From the NCBI GenBank assembly GCA_012522735.1, contig JAAYJU010000092.1, positions 1 to 64,000 on the forward strand: DNA of 64,000 nt, given 5' to 3'. The notes beneath the pieces are model-generated. The model worked only from the letters and a program-made list of their open reading frames with translations, was not told the DNA's origin and ran no database searches. The position numbers and the translations under genes were made by a program. Positions 17,606 to 26,907 of this stretch are shown here, in pieces. Every line of letters begins with the position of its first letter. Position 1 is the first letter of the stretch. The DNA comes from Clostridiales bacterium. GTDB lineage: Bacteria > Bacillota > Clostridia > Lachnospirales > Lachnospiraceae.

Positions 17606-17749
17606 ATGAAGACTTGGATGAACGCTGAATTACATGAATTAGAAATTAATCAAACCGAGCATAAATGGACCGGTTCAGACTGGGATGGTTTTTTTGTCGG
17701 GCGTTATACTCCCACACCAACCCCTAATCCGGAAGAAGAATTAAGCTAA
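17606..17749 (+). CDS. Lasso peptide precursor 2, predicted His-1 core
   Basis: A 47-residue peptide starting MKTWMNAELHELEI; the ATG at 17606 has AAGGAAGG eight bases upstream, whereas the longer frame from 17507 lacks one. Its first 28 residues align without gaps to precursor 1: Met1, Lys2, Trp4, Glu8, Leu9, Leu12, Thr17, Asp27 and Gly28 are identical. With Thr17 at -2 the core begins HKWTGSDWD, so the ring would join His1 to Asp9, unusual since Gly, Ala, Ser or Cys is typical. The tail has a TPTPTPNP stretch and ends EEELS with a C-terminal Ser. Cleavage and ring are predictions. Confidence 0.75.
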   Translation: MKTWMNAELHELEINQTEHKWTGSDWDGFFVGRYTPTPTPNPEEELS

Positions 17750-17766
17750 TTTCAGCATAAGGCAAT

Positions 17767-17797
17767 AAAAAAACAAGAGCATGCTCTTGTTTTTTTC
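17767..17797 (+). terminator. Terminator after lasso precursor 2
   Basis: A perfect palindrome containing CAAGAGCATGCTCTTG, flanked by A6 and T7, lies 18 bases after the precursor stop. It works in both directions and separates the lasso genes from the convergent polysaccharide operon. Confidence 0.9.
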
Positions 17798-17840
17798 TTC
17801 ATTTATACGAACTTATCGTTGACTAGAATATATCTCAGTT

Positions 17841-19025
17841 TTATTCGAGACATACCGCTCTAAGAGTCATGCCTAAGGTAAAGGGCATATATTTGTAATC
17901 GTATGAATAATTACCTAAGGCGATACAATCTCCTTCTGTATTGATCACACGACCGTTTGGGAGTGTATTGCTCATTAGGCATTTTTCAGCAGCTTCGATA
18001 CACACCAAATAGGACTCTTTTTCGATTAGCTCCAGTTTGCATGCAAGCTTAATGAAATATAGGAATAACGCTGTGGCTGAAGTATCAGTTTGACTGCTTA
18101 TAACATTAACTGTTCCTCCCCATCCTCCATCATCCTTCTGATATTTTTTTATTGCTTCAGCAAGCTTTATAATGCTATTTTCCAGCTGTATTCTCTTATC
18201 GTCCTCTAATTCCTGATATGTATCGATCAATCCTAAGGCATACCAGCCCGTTCCACGACCCCAGCCATATTTCCCAAGGGGAGCATCTGATTCAAAATCA
18301 TACCCATGAAAGGGAAGATAATCATAATCGTCATTAAATGCTAACTCCTCATATTCCAGAAGCTGTGATAATGCCATTTCTTCATATTGTCCCTTATTCT
18401 CACCCTCCTCTATCCTAACTAAAAAGGGGCATACCAATCCTATCGTATCGATAAAACGAAAGCTAGGATATACTGTTCGATACATAAGTGTTCCTTTCTG
18501 TGTATCAAGATTAGCATATATACTTTCTAGAACCCGATTGTTAATTTGCTCTTTATCAGGATATTCGTCCTCTGTCACATAGCTTAATGCGTAAGCGAGT
18601 AATGCACTATCAATCTCTTCTCCTGTCAAATTCAACAAATCATTTCTCTTATTTACAATCTCTATAAACTCCTCCTCGGTTGTACATTCGTATATACCAA
18701 GCAGTAAACCGCCAGCCTGCCATGCATAAATCGGTGAATGCTTATCGATTCGAAATTGTGTCATCAATCTAGGAAAGCCTAGGTTCCCCTTCAGCCTAGG
18801 CATGTGCTTGTATTCCTTTATTGCCCTATTCTTCATCTGGTCAATCCATTCCGACCTATTTTCAAACTTGCCCATATTCTGTGCATTTATTTTATTCTCA
18901 ACCTTTAGTAAAATATCATAGCCGATAAAGACTAAAGCTAATAAGCTGACTGCTACAAAGCTAATTACAAATATTCTCTTTATACAAAAAATGACCTTCT
19001 TCTTATTATTCCTTAATCCATCCAT
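17841..19025 (-). CDS. Membrane-anchored GH88/GH105-like glycoside hydrolase
   Basis: A 394-residue protein with one N-terminal membrane segment (about residues 14-37) and an outside alpha/alpha-barrel domain. The YGWGRGTGWYALGL motif is typical of unsaturated glucuronyl or rhamnogalacturonyl hydrolases. As the last gene of the exopolysaccharide operon it may trim or release polymer at the cell surface. The ATG at 19025 has AAGGG eight bases upstream and overlaps the end of the flippase gene by 20 bases, implying translational coupling. Substrate is unknown. Confidence 0.7.
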   Translation of the reverse strand: MDGLRNNKKKVIFCIKRIFVISFVAVSLLALVFIGYDILLKVENKINAQNMGKFENRSEWIDQMKNRAIKEYKHMPRLKGNLGFPRLMTQFRIDKHSPIYAWQAGGLLLGIYECTTEEEFIEIVNKRNDLLNLTGEEIDSALLAYALSYVTEDEYPDKEQINNRVLESIYANLDTQKGTLMYRTVYPSFRFIDTIGLVCPFLVRIEEGENKGQYEEMALSQLLEYEELAFNDDYDYLPFHGYDFESDAPLGKYGWGRGTGWYALGLIDTYQELEDDKRIQLENSIIKLAEAIKKYQKDDGGWGGTVNVISSQTDTSATALFLYFIKLACKLELIEKESYLVCIEAAEKCLMSNTLPNGRVINTEGDCIALGNYSYDYKYMPFTLGMTLRAVCLE

Positions 19026-20583
19026 CTCTTTCACCCTTCACCGGTCTTGTATTCCGGAATTGTATTTTTGTGAATATGGAGGCAATTAGTCGTTTGATAT
19101 CAGAGAATTCCTCTAATCTACTATATAATAGGAAAAAGAGCAAATTCGATACAAGGCAGCATATAACACCCTTAACGACAAACCATAGGGCTCCATCCTT
19201 CGGCAGCTGATTGCATATGACATAGGTAATAATACATACAAAGGCAGTCGCACCTGTGTAGATTAGAAGTCTTCTGATATAAGCCCATGGGTTTCTTTTA
19301 AAAAGCACAGTAAAAAGATTATGTAACAGCCATGGCATTCCGACCACCACCATACTAAGCACACCGGAGATTAAGACCCCGTAAATTCCCCAAATCTGTA
19401 CCATAATTATACTTAGAATCAGATTAGTCAGTGCCGTTAACAGAGGCCTGAATCTGTCCTCATGCCAAATACCTGCAGCGTCCTTGTAAGTGATTAATAG
19501 ATTATTGATTTCATATATGAATATGTATAAGCAGAAGTAAATCACAGCATAAAATCCAAGCATCAAATCCTCTCCCACCCATAATTTCATAAAGCTCTGC
19601 ATTAGGCATAAGAAACCACTAGCACAAAAGCCTGCAATCCATGCTATGATGAGGGTGAACTTCTTTAAGTCCCTATAATTCTTTTCTTCGCTTTCTATGA
19701 TAATACTATTGCCAATTCCGGCGGTGCAGGAGGAAAATATAACTGCTACAAAACCAATTGCCGATGAAATTAAATAAAAATAATTCTGATATATAGCTAG
19801 AAATGTCAAGCCTAAAAAGGCTGATATTACTAAAGTAGCCGAGGCATTTACGATTACCAATCCCACCTTAGATGTAAATAAATCACGAATCCTATGATTT
19901 ATTTCCTTCACCTTATCCCTAGGTAGCCTCCCCTTGGCATGATATCTGGGATACATTTTATCTGTAATCAAAGCTGTAGCTATATTATTAGCGGCTTGAA
20001 GCACTAAGGTTGTGATAATATATAAATAGTAGTCTTTGAAGAGAAACAATAATAAGAACTGTAGCAGATAGGTAACCGTATTGGTGCATAAGGTTATTTT
20101 ACTTAAGATATCCGTCCGCTGATACGCTTGCAATAAGGAGTTCTTATATGCAAAGAGCCAGTAGGTCAGTACTGTTGCAGCCAAATTCAAAAGATACAAA
20201 ATATATATATTCATATCTACGGGAATACCGCTCTTTATTAAAGACGGCACAAAGGGACATAAGAGTAAGCCTACAATCAGCATAACCCCACCTATGATCC
20301 TGTAATAGATTTTATACAAATGCATTAATGAGCATATTGTTACGTCATCATCCTCTGATATAGGTTTATACATAGAAAAAACCATAGCCGTTCCAACGCC
20401 CAGCTCTGCTAAGTTTAGTACCTGCAATATGGAAGCAAACAGACCGTTTAAGCCCAAATACTCAATACCAAGCAGATATATCATTGTTGTTCTCATAAAG
20501 AAAGGGACTACAATCTGATATAATTTTAATACAAGGCCAAAAATAATATTTCGTGTAGCATTCTTAGCTCTCTCTATTTTCAT
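19006..20583 (-). CDS. Wzx-type oligosaccharide flippase
   Basis: A 525-residue polytopic protein with about 12-14 membrane segments and the N-terminal KNATRNIIFGLVLKLYQ start typical of polysaccharide flippases of the MOP superfamily. It would move lipid-linked repeat units across the membrane for polymerisation by the Wzy-like protein at 26908. AGGAGG ten bases before the ATG at 20583 favours that start over the TTG at 20604. It overlaps both neighbours by about 20 bases, consistent with one operon. Confidence 0.85.
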   Translation of the reverse strand: MKIERAKNATRNIIFGLVLKLYQIVVPFFMRTTMIYLLGIEYLGLNGLFASILQVLNLAELGVGTAMVFSMYKPISEDDDVTICSLMHLYKIYYRIIGGVMLIVGLLLCPFVPSLIKSGIPVDMNIYILYLLNLAATVLTYWLFAYKNSLLQAYQRTDILSKITLCTNTVTYLLQFLLLFLFKDYYLYIITTLVLQAANNIATALITDKMYPRYHAKGRLPRDKVKEINHRIRDLFTSKVGLVIVNASATLVISAFLGLTFLAIYQNYFYLISSAIGFVAVIFSSCTAGIGNSIIIESEEKNYRDLKKFTLIIAWIAGFCASGFLCLMQSFMKLWVGEDLMLGFYAVIYFCLYIFIYEINNLLITYKDAAGIWHEDRFRPLLTALTNLILSIIMVQIWGIYGVLISGVLSMVVVGMPWLLHNLFTVLFKRNPWAYIRRLLIYTGATAFVCIITYVICNQLPKDGALWFVVKGVICCLVSNLLFFLLYSRLEEFSDIKRLIASIFTKIQFRNTRPVKGERDGWIKE

Positions 20584-21655
20584 TTTTTCTAACCTCCTCC
20601 TCAAGATTGAAGGCTTTCATTAAATAGCTTAAGGCTTCCCTTCTTTTTGCCTTGAGTATATCCCCCACCTGAGAAAAATCACAGTAATCATCTAGCTTTT
20701 CTAACTGCTCTATGCTTTTTACCATTCTATTAGTCAAACGAAAGGTTGATAACAAGCTATCAAGTCTTGAGGTCATAAGACCCGCTCCCTCTTCATAGGG
20801 TCTCTCGAAAACAGCAAAGGGTTTAGAAAATAAAATTGAAAATACTGCACCATGAAAGGAATCCACATAGGTTCTTTCACTATGTGAGATAATATATATA
20901 AATTCTCTTGGTCCGATCTTTCTTTTTGTATTTCCCTTCTCATCAAGTAAATCGATAATCTCCAAACCCTCTGTTTTAGCTTTAATCTTTATAAGCTTTA
21001 TATATTCCGAGCTCCCAGCACCGAGAATATAATTAACAATATATCTGGACGGAAGCTCTAGGCTACACGAACTGATAAAAGCTTCCCACTCCTTCCTTGT
21101 TATTAGCATTGTAGGGTCAATGACGATTGGTACTCTTTTTCCGGTAAGAGTATAAACAATATCTGCTGCCTTTGTTTCCCGAACAGAGATATTCGGTATC
21201 TCATTCAAGTAGCCTTTATATCGTTCATGATACTCTATAGGTAATTGATCGATACCGATGCTTGCCGCATAGGTAATTCTTTTTTCCCTACTATAGGACC
21301 TAAGAAATTCACGCTCAGAATTAATCCAAAAGAGTGGATTCCATATCTGGTCACTTCCTGCAACAAAATAATCATATCGGTTGTTCCAATAAGAATCCTG
21401 TGATTTTATAGGTGTCCATTTTATGTATTTTCTGTTAAAATCCTCCCATACCCATCGATTGCGGCAATATTTAAATAAGTATATTAGAAACAAACGGATA
21501 CTTTCCTTTATTACCAATCTAAACTTTGTTTTGTAGGGCAATGTATAAACATCAAATTCTAATTTCTTAAGATACTCCTGCAAGGCATAGTTTTGTAATC
21601 TATTCCCATAATTCTTACTTATTATAGTTACAATACCCACCTTTTTCTTGTTCAT
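20564..21655 (-). CDS. Polysaccharide pyruvyl transferase family protein
   Basis: A 363-residue protein with the family's start KVGIVTIISKNYGNRLQNYALQ split by the usual YGN motif, and the later SERTYVDSFHGAVFSIL stretch with its conserved SFHG. These enzymes transfer pyruvate from phosphoenolpyruvate to sugars, giving acidic ketals on exopolysaccharides. It sits 35 bases after the nucleotidyltransferase and overlaps the flippase. The acceptor sugar cannot be inferred. Confidence 0.85.
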   Translation of the reverse strand: MNKKKVGIVTIISKNYGNRLQNYALQEYLKKLEFDVYTLPYKTKFRLVIKESIRLFLIYLFKYCRNRWVWEDFNRKYIKWTPIKSQDSYWNNRYDYFVAGSDQIWNPLFWINSEREFLRSYSREKRITYAASIGIDQLPIEYHERYKGYLNEIPNISVRETKAADIVYTLTGKRVPIVIDPTMLITRKEWEAFISSCSLELPSRYIVNYILGAGSSEYIKLIKIKAKTEGLEIIDLLDEKGNTKRKIGPREFIYIISHSERTYVDSFHGAVFSILFSKPFAVFERPYEEGAGLMTSRLDSLLSTFRLTNRMVKSIEQLEKLDDYCDFSQVGDILKAKRREALSYLMKAFNLEEEVRKNENRES

Positions 21656-21690
21656 CGTGTGCCTCCCAAAAATACGATAATTCTTATGAC

Positions 21691-22860
21691 TTAATCCTTC
21701 TTAAAATTAAGCTGCATATTCTTATATATATGATTGATGGTACTAACCTCTTCACTTTTAATACTTAGTAGCATTTTTCTCTTTTCTCTTCCTTCCTTAC
21801 TCAATAATCCATGTACTGCTCTGATTCCCCATGCTGCGAATAGCAAAAAAGGAGCCTTTTTAAGCCATGGATAATCGCTTACCATATAGGTTCTTGGTGG
21901 AAAGTAATACCATCTTTTTGCATAGGCTTTATAATTTTTTAGGTTAGCTTGGCTGTCTAAGGCGAACTTTCCCCATACACCATTTTCACCTTTTCCATAG
22001 ATACCGGAATCACTCATATAGTGAAATAGAACCTCTGAAAACGAATCCGCCTCCTGCCCTCCAAGCCATACCTTGGATAAGGTACATATTCTAGCTTCAA
22101 AGACAGAGAGATTACACTTAGATAACTCCTTTTCAATAATATCTTCGTCCCAGATTGGCTCGTATATGCTCCGATACATATAAACATCCATTATATTTCG
22201 TATGCCACAGCCAGTCTCATAAAAATGCTTTGCCATATGTGCTATCATATAAATATAAAAATCCTCGATACTAAATTGCAATGCATATTTTCTACCTTCT
22301 TTTACTCTTAACTGCTTTCTACTCCTATAGTACTCATATTGGACCTTATCTACATCCTTATCATACAGTGCATGATGCAGCTCCATTACCAGAAAGGGAG
22401 GTTTTCTATAAATGTCATGATGCTTTACGGATTTATATAATGAAAAACCCATCTCCTCAATAATACTTTTTGCTCTCCTTAAATCCTCATCATATATCAT
22501 GACATCCATATCACTCATCTCCCTTAGCTCAGGGGAAGGATAAAGGCCTTTTAGGACAGATCCCTTTAGTAATTGATGATAGATTCCTTCTTTTTCACAT
22601 CTCTCCTCAAATTCCAATAAACAGGCTGCCTGGGTCAGCGATCTCATAGCACCTTGTATGACATAGGCTTTAAATCTCTGCTTCTGAGTTCCATCCAGAT
22701 CTGTCCGAAGTAAAGCCCCAAGAAGTAGGTACTCCATATGATTTCTATGTGCAATAGCTTCCAATTCTTCTATATGAATTCCCTCCGGTATGTTTCCCGG
22801 CTTTGTTTCTTTCAATTGTGCATGAATTAATTCACTCAGATATTCCATCATCACGGACAT
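21691..22860 (-). CDS. Nucleotidyltransferase family protein (NTP_transf_5-like)
   Basis: A 389-residue protein with the polymerase-beta-type nucleotidyltransferase core LLKGSVLKGLYPSPELREMSD followed by MDVMIYD; the DMD acidic pair would bind metal. Relatives of this family occur in Bacillales lasso clusters together with HprK-like kinases and take part in further tailoring of the phosphorylated tail. Here it is embedded in the polysaccharide operon only 4 kb from the lasso genes, so it could serve either. The ATG at 22860 has GGGGAGG eight bases upstream and overlaps the CotH-like gene by 29 bases. Confidence 0.75.
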   Translation of the reverse strand: MSVMMEYLSELIHAQLKETKPGNIPEGIHIEELEAIAHRNHMEYLLLGALLRTDLDGTQKQRFKAYVIQGAMRSLTQAACLLEFEERCEKEGIYHQLLKGSVLKGLYPSPELREMSDMDVMIYDEDLRRAKSIIEEMGFSLYKSVKHHDIYRKPPFLVMELHHALYDKDVDKVQYEYYRSRKQLRVKEGRKYALQFSIEDFYIYMIAHMAKHFYETGCGIRNIMDVYMYRSIYEPIWDEDIIEKELSKCNLSVFEARICTLSKVWLGGQEADSFSEVLFHYMSDSGIYGKGENGVWGKFALDSQANLKNYKAYAKRWYYFPPRTYMVSDYPWLKKAPFLLFAAWGIRAVHGLLSKEGREKRKMLLSIKSEEVSTINHIYKNMQLNFKKD

Positions 22861-24961
22861 TACTGATACCTCCCCAACTCATTACTTCCTCTGTATACAG
22901 TAATATAAATCTGCTTCGTTCTTGAAAAAAGCTTCTGATTTTATCAATCTCTGTTGTATAAAAAAAGTCTGATGGGTATCCAAAGTATCTTTTGTAGCTA
23001 CTTTCGACCATTCTTTTCATCTGCTCGAAAATCATATTAATTTCCTTATCCACTTGCTCATAGTTAAAGCATTCCTCTACCATTTTTGTCATCACTTTAT
23101 CTAGTAGCTCTTTAAACTTTTCATTTCCTATGAGCGATTGAAAATACACATCTTCGGTAACGCCTGTCTGTAAGAAGGTGTTAATACTACTGGAGGCCAA
23201 CTTACCAGCTACCTCATTCTTCATTGAATTGTCCAACCTCGGCATCAAAAACCTCCATCTGCCATCCTCAAAACCTCTACCCTGCTCATTGATAGTTCTC
23301 CACATAACCAAGGAATCCTCTCCATATTCTGCATTCGCCAGAAACATATTGGCACAAAAATACTCCAGATAATTTTCTATGTCCATATGTTCCTCAATCC
23401 ATGCATAGTTCTCCTCATCCTTTAAATCATTATTAATAATAAATTCCAGTAATTCGGTATATTCTTGCTGATAGTTAGGTATATTGGTTATTCTACTGTC
23501 CTTTGCAATTAATACATTCGATTCATCAATACCAAAACGCTTATTGATATAGGCTTCATCGTACTCCGCTCTAAGCATATATCCACCCCAATATTCACCA
23601 TCTATAAATACATTGCATGGCATAATATACGGAGTACCGACTGTAGTATTCGCCAGTAATTTCCCTGCAAGATATTCTCTTATCTTAAAGCTATTGTCAG
23701 TCCTGTTAGTTTGAAGAGTTAAAGAGTTGCTGATATCATTAAAATAATTTCTAAGCCCTGAACCAGGAAAGCCACCTCCCTTTGCTTTTAACAAAAGACT
23801 TTTTTGTGGTAAGGATATACTTAGATCCTGAATAATACGGATTGACATCATCCCTTCATAGGTCTTTTCTTTCTGAGCATCAAAATATTCTACGAATACC
23901 TCTCTCTCCCAATTATTGAGATAATTTGCCGACTCTTTACCATCTTCCCCTCTTGCCAGTGCGTCCTCATGACTACGACCGGTCACATAAATACCCTCAA
24001 AATAATCAAACAAAAGGTCCGGCTCTGTTGTAATAGATAGTACGGGAATGTTCTTTAGGTCACTCGCATTTTTAAATCCGATAAAATAGGATTGGGATTT
24101 GACTTCACTGCTTATACCATTAGGATCTATTGCTACTGCTCTGACGACCATTCCTATACTAATGCTGGATGGTCGATAGGAGCCTATGTAATCAATTCCA
24201 TCCGCTTTCGCATACTTCATATTAGAGCCGCTCTTATTCTCAATCAAAATCGGCTCTGTATATATATTAGATTGATTGCTAGGCTTTGTACCATCCAATG
24301 TATAATAAATAGTAGAACCCTCTGGGGCAGTGAGCATGAGGTCAAAGCTCTCATCATAAAAACCACCGGGGACTAAAAATGTTAACTGGTCTTTATCTAT
24401 CCTTTCGCTCTCACTGTTGCTAATACCCTTGGAGGCAGTCAAATAATCATAGCTTATATCTCCCTCCATTAGGCACCCATAGCTCTCCTCTTTCTCTAGG
24501 CCCGGAATCATAATATTCTTAAGGTTATTTCCATTCTCATCATATATTCCGATAATATCATGCTCTGAGCTACCTAATTTACCTATTCCTTCGATACACA
24601 GAAACTCCCCTGCATTTATGACATCCGTATCGTCAAAGGTATACTGATTTTTACCGTTCACAGCTATATAACAGCCTGATAACTCTATGCCCGTGTTCCT
24701 ATCTATATTATATAGTTCAATCCAACCGCCTTGATTTATCTCATTGAATACTAAATACTCTATCATTTCATACAATGGGTCATCCGACTTCATAAACTGA
24801 TTATTATTTTTTGCTTTTGCAAGCAGCTCATGCTCCATTCTGATTTGTGTGTTAGTATATTTCACTATAAATATCAATGCTGCTAGGGCAGCAAGACTTA
24901 TAATAGCGATAATGGCATCTATGAATGAAAACTTTTTATGTATTATCTTATTGGGCTTCAT
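22832..24961 (-). CDS. CotH-like kinase domain protein, membrane-anchored
   Basis: A 709-residue protein with an N-terminal membrane anchor (about 14-31), a chitobiase/hexosaminidase C-type domain (TAPEGSTIYYTLDGTKPS, about 210-230), and a CotH-like domain with VFIDGEYWGGYMLRAEYDE (about 455) and LMPRLDNSM. CotH proteins are atypical kinases that phosphorylate spore-coat proteins; other relatives are extracellular. Inside an exopolysaccharide operon its target may be a surface protein. An LTD-like beta region (about 70-130) is possible. It precedes and overlaps the nucleotidyltransferase gene. Confidence 0.75.
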   Translation of the reverse strand: MKPNKIIHKKFSFIDAIIAIISLAALAALIFIVKYTNTQIRMEHELLAKAKNNNQFMKSDDPLYEMIEYLVFNEINQGGWIELYNIDRNTGIELSGCYIAVNGKNQYTFDDTDVINAGEFLCIEGIGKLGSSEHDIIGIYDENGNNLKNIMIPGLEKEESYGCLMEGDISYDYLTASKGISNSESERIDKDQLTFLVPGGFYDESFDLMLTAPEGSTIYYTLDGTKPSNQSNIYTEPILIENKSGSNMKYAKADGIDYIGSYRPSSISIGMVVRAVAIDPNGISSEVKSQSYFIGFKNASDLKNIPVLSITTEPDLLFDYFEGIYVTGRSHEDALARGEDGKESANYLNNWEREVFVEYFDAQKEKTYEGMMSIRIIQDLSISLPQKSLLLKAKGGGFPGSGLRNYFNDISNSLTLQTNRTDNSFKIREYLAGKLLANTTVGTPYIMPCNVFIDGEYWGGYMLRAEYDEAYINKRFGIDESNVLIAKDSRITNIPNYQQEYTELLEFIINNDLKDEENYAWIEEHMDIENYLEYFCANMFLANAEYGEDSLVMWRTINEQGRGFEDGRWRFLMPRLDNSMKNEVAGKLASSSINTFLQTGVTEDVYFQSLIGNEKFKELLDKVMTKMVEECFNYEQVDKEINMIFEQMKRMVESSYKRYFGYPSDFFYTTEIDKIRSFFQERSRFILLYTEEVMSWGGISNVRDDGISE

Positions 24962-24990
24962 ACTCCTTTACTCCCTCCGGATATACCGTT

Positions 24991-25848
24991 TTATAAATCA
25001 GGGATTTCCCTTCCCTCTTTTTGTGCTAAATAACAGTTATAAAAAGGAATGTCCTTTTTCAATTTATTATATCTATGTTTTCGAATAATAATTTGTAGCT
25101 TGTCGAATAAAGCCGGCCATTTAGTAATTACTCTTTTTAAATATCCTTTTATACTCTTTGTATCATCAGCTTTAATGCGCCATTCACCAGAGCATAAGTG
25201 AATGGCATAATGTCTGGAGGTTAGGGTTCCAATTTCAAAATATTCCTTAGGGAAGATTACAAAATCTCCAAGATCCTGAAATCGGTTATTTAATCGAAAT
25301 GACTTGTAATTCTTTAATATGTAGTAGGTATAATAATAATTACTGGTCGCATAGCTATTAACAAGTAGCCGGTCCCCTGACCACTCAAATACTTTTTCAC
25401 TTGCATTTTTCGTGAAGACCGTCGCGTCATACATATCCAATAGATTTTTAATCAATGGATTTTTCGCTTCTGCACCAATGATGGCTGAGCCAACCGAGCA
25501 ATCAAAGATAAAATTGAAAAAGGCCTTATAATGCAATAAATCATCAAAGGACTTATTCACCTTAACATCGGTATCTAAATATATTCCCCCATAGTCATAT
25601 AATGCCTTTAGTCTATAATAATCCCCGATATATCCAAGCTGCTTCTCCTGATAGGTTTTTATGACAAAATCATTTTCTTCAAAGCTGCAATTACTTTCAT
25701 CCCAACGCATAAGCTTATAGCCCTCTAAACGATTCCACGAATCAATACATTTTTGCAGTTTCTCGGGTATAGCATTACCTCCAAACCAGCAGTAATGAAT
25801 TATTTTTGGAATTCGACAGGCATTCTGGTTATGGCTTATATTACCTCT
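24991..25848 (-). CDS. Glycosyltransferase with DxD sugar-binding region (GT32-like)
   Basis: A 285-residue enzyme with PKIIHYCWFGGNAIP at the N-terminus and GGIYLDTDV as the DxD motif, the hallmarks of the Gly_transf_sug (Och1/capsule-type) family. It would add one sugar to the lipid-linked repeat at the inner membrane face. A GTG at 25848 with AGGAGG eight bases upstream is chosen; a GTG at 25860 lies inside that ribosome binding site. It overlaps the end of the preceding GT2 gene. Confidence 0.82.
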   Translation of the reverse strand, partial: RGNISHNQNACRIPKIIHYCWFGGNAIPEKLQKCIDSWNRLEGYKLMRWDESNCSFEENDFVIKTYQEKQLGYIGDYYRLKALYDYGGIYLDTDVKVNKSFDDLLHYKAFFNFIFDCSVGSAIIGAEAKNPLIKNLLDMYDATVFTKNASEKVFEWSGDRLLVNSYATSNYYYTYYILKNYKSFRLNNRFQDLGDFVIFPKEYFEIGTLTSRHYAIHLCSGEWRIKADDTKSIKGYLKRVITKWPALFDKLQIIIRKHRYNKLKKDIPFYNCYLAQKEGREIPDL

Positions 25849-26893
25849 CACGAATATCACCTCCTCCTATGCAATAGCTCTTGATAATTCGATCCTTCCA
25901 ATCTTTGATTTTAAATAACATAAAAATCATATTAACCTTCCTATTTTTGAGTAAATAGCACACTAGCTTCCTTTTGCGGGTAAGATTTGCACTTTTTACA
26001 GCTTTGAGGAATTTCTCCTTTTTCCCTATTTCGATAATCTTTTTATATCTGCTTCTTTTATCCCAAGGAGATTTCGTACATATTTGCTTAATAAACATAA
26101 TTGTCAAGTTCACATACAAGGTATCTATTATCTTCATCTGCTTACTATTTCTTCTAAATTTTTTACAGTAGCTATAAGCAGTATCATAAAAATGAGTCAC
26201 GGCCTCGAAATAATTATCATGAAACTTAAACACAAGTGTTCCTGATTTACTAATAAAATAGTTATAGTACATATTCCCTGTAAGTACTGTGGTCTTACTG
26301 GCGGATAAAAGCAGTGTGGAAAAGGTCATATCCTCACAAATGGAAAACTCCTCGTGAAATTGAATTAGGCGCTTATCTAATAATTCCTTTTTAATAAGCT
26401 TATTCCATGGGGGATTAAGAATCTCTTTCTCAACAAGTGTAATAAACCATTGATCAAATACTTCCCTAGCGCTACCACAGAAATCACTAGCTAAACTATT
26501 CTCAACCATTCGGTTGTTGTCATCCCTCATATAATAACGGAAGCTACATATGACTAAATCCGCTTTATTTTCATCTGCTAGCTCAATACAACCCTTTAGC
26601 ATATTAGGCTCTATGGAATCATCTGCATCGATGAACAAAACATACTTCCCTCTTGCGTGAGCCAGTCCAAAATTCCTCGATGCGCTTACTCCATGATTAT
26701 CTCTATGATAAACGGTAATCCTTTCATCCTTTTTTTCATACAAATCACAAATTCTGCCTGAGGCATCCTGGCTACCATCATCAACTAGGATGAGCTCAAA
26801 ATCCTGGTAGGTCTGTTTTAATATACTATCTAAGCAGACATCGATATATTTTTGTGCATTATAAATCGGAACTATGATACTTACTGTGTTCAT
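25841..26893 (-). CDS. GT2 family glycosyltransferase
   Basis: A 350-residue GT-A enzyme: SIIVPIYNAQKYIDVCLDS at the N-terminus, LVDDGSQDAS for nucleotide-sugar binding, and LFIDADDSIEP as the DxD-type motif (about residue 90). No membrane helices. It follows the Wzy-like gene with a small gap. The ATG at 26893 is preceded by AGGAAGAGG; the longer frame from 26911 is not needed. Confidence 0.88.
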   Translation of the reverse strand: MNTVSIIVPIYNAQKYIDVCLDSILKQTYQDFELILVDDGSQDASGRICDLYEKKDERITVYHRDNHGVSASRNFGLAHARGKYVLFIDADDSIEPNMLKGCIELADENKADLVICSFRYYMRDDNNRMVENSLASDFCGSAREVFDQWFITLVEKEILNPPWNKLIKKELLDKRLIQFHEEFSICEDMTFSTLLLSASKTTVLTGNMYYNYFISKSGTLVFKFHDNYFEAVTHFYDTAYSYCKKFRRNSKQMKIIDTLYVNLTIMFIKQICTKSPWDKRSRYKKIIEIGKKEKFLKAVKSANLTRKRKLVCYLLKNRKVNMIFMLFKIKDWKDRIIKSYCIGGGDIRER

Positions 26894-26907
26894 GACATAC
26901 CTCTTCC

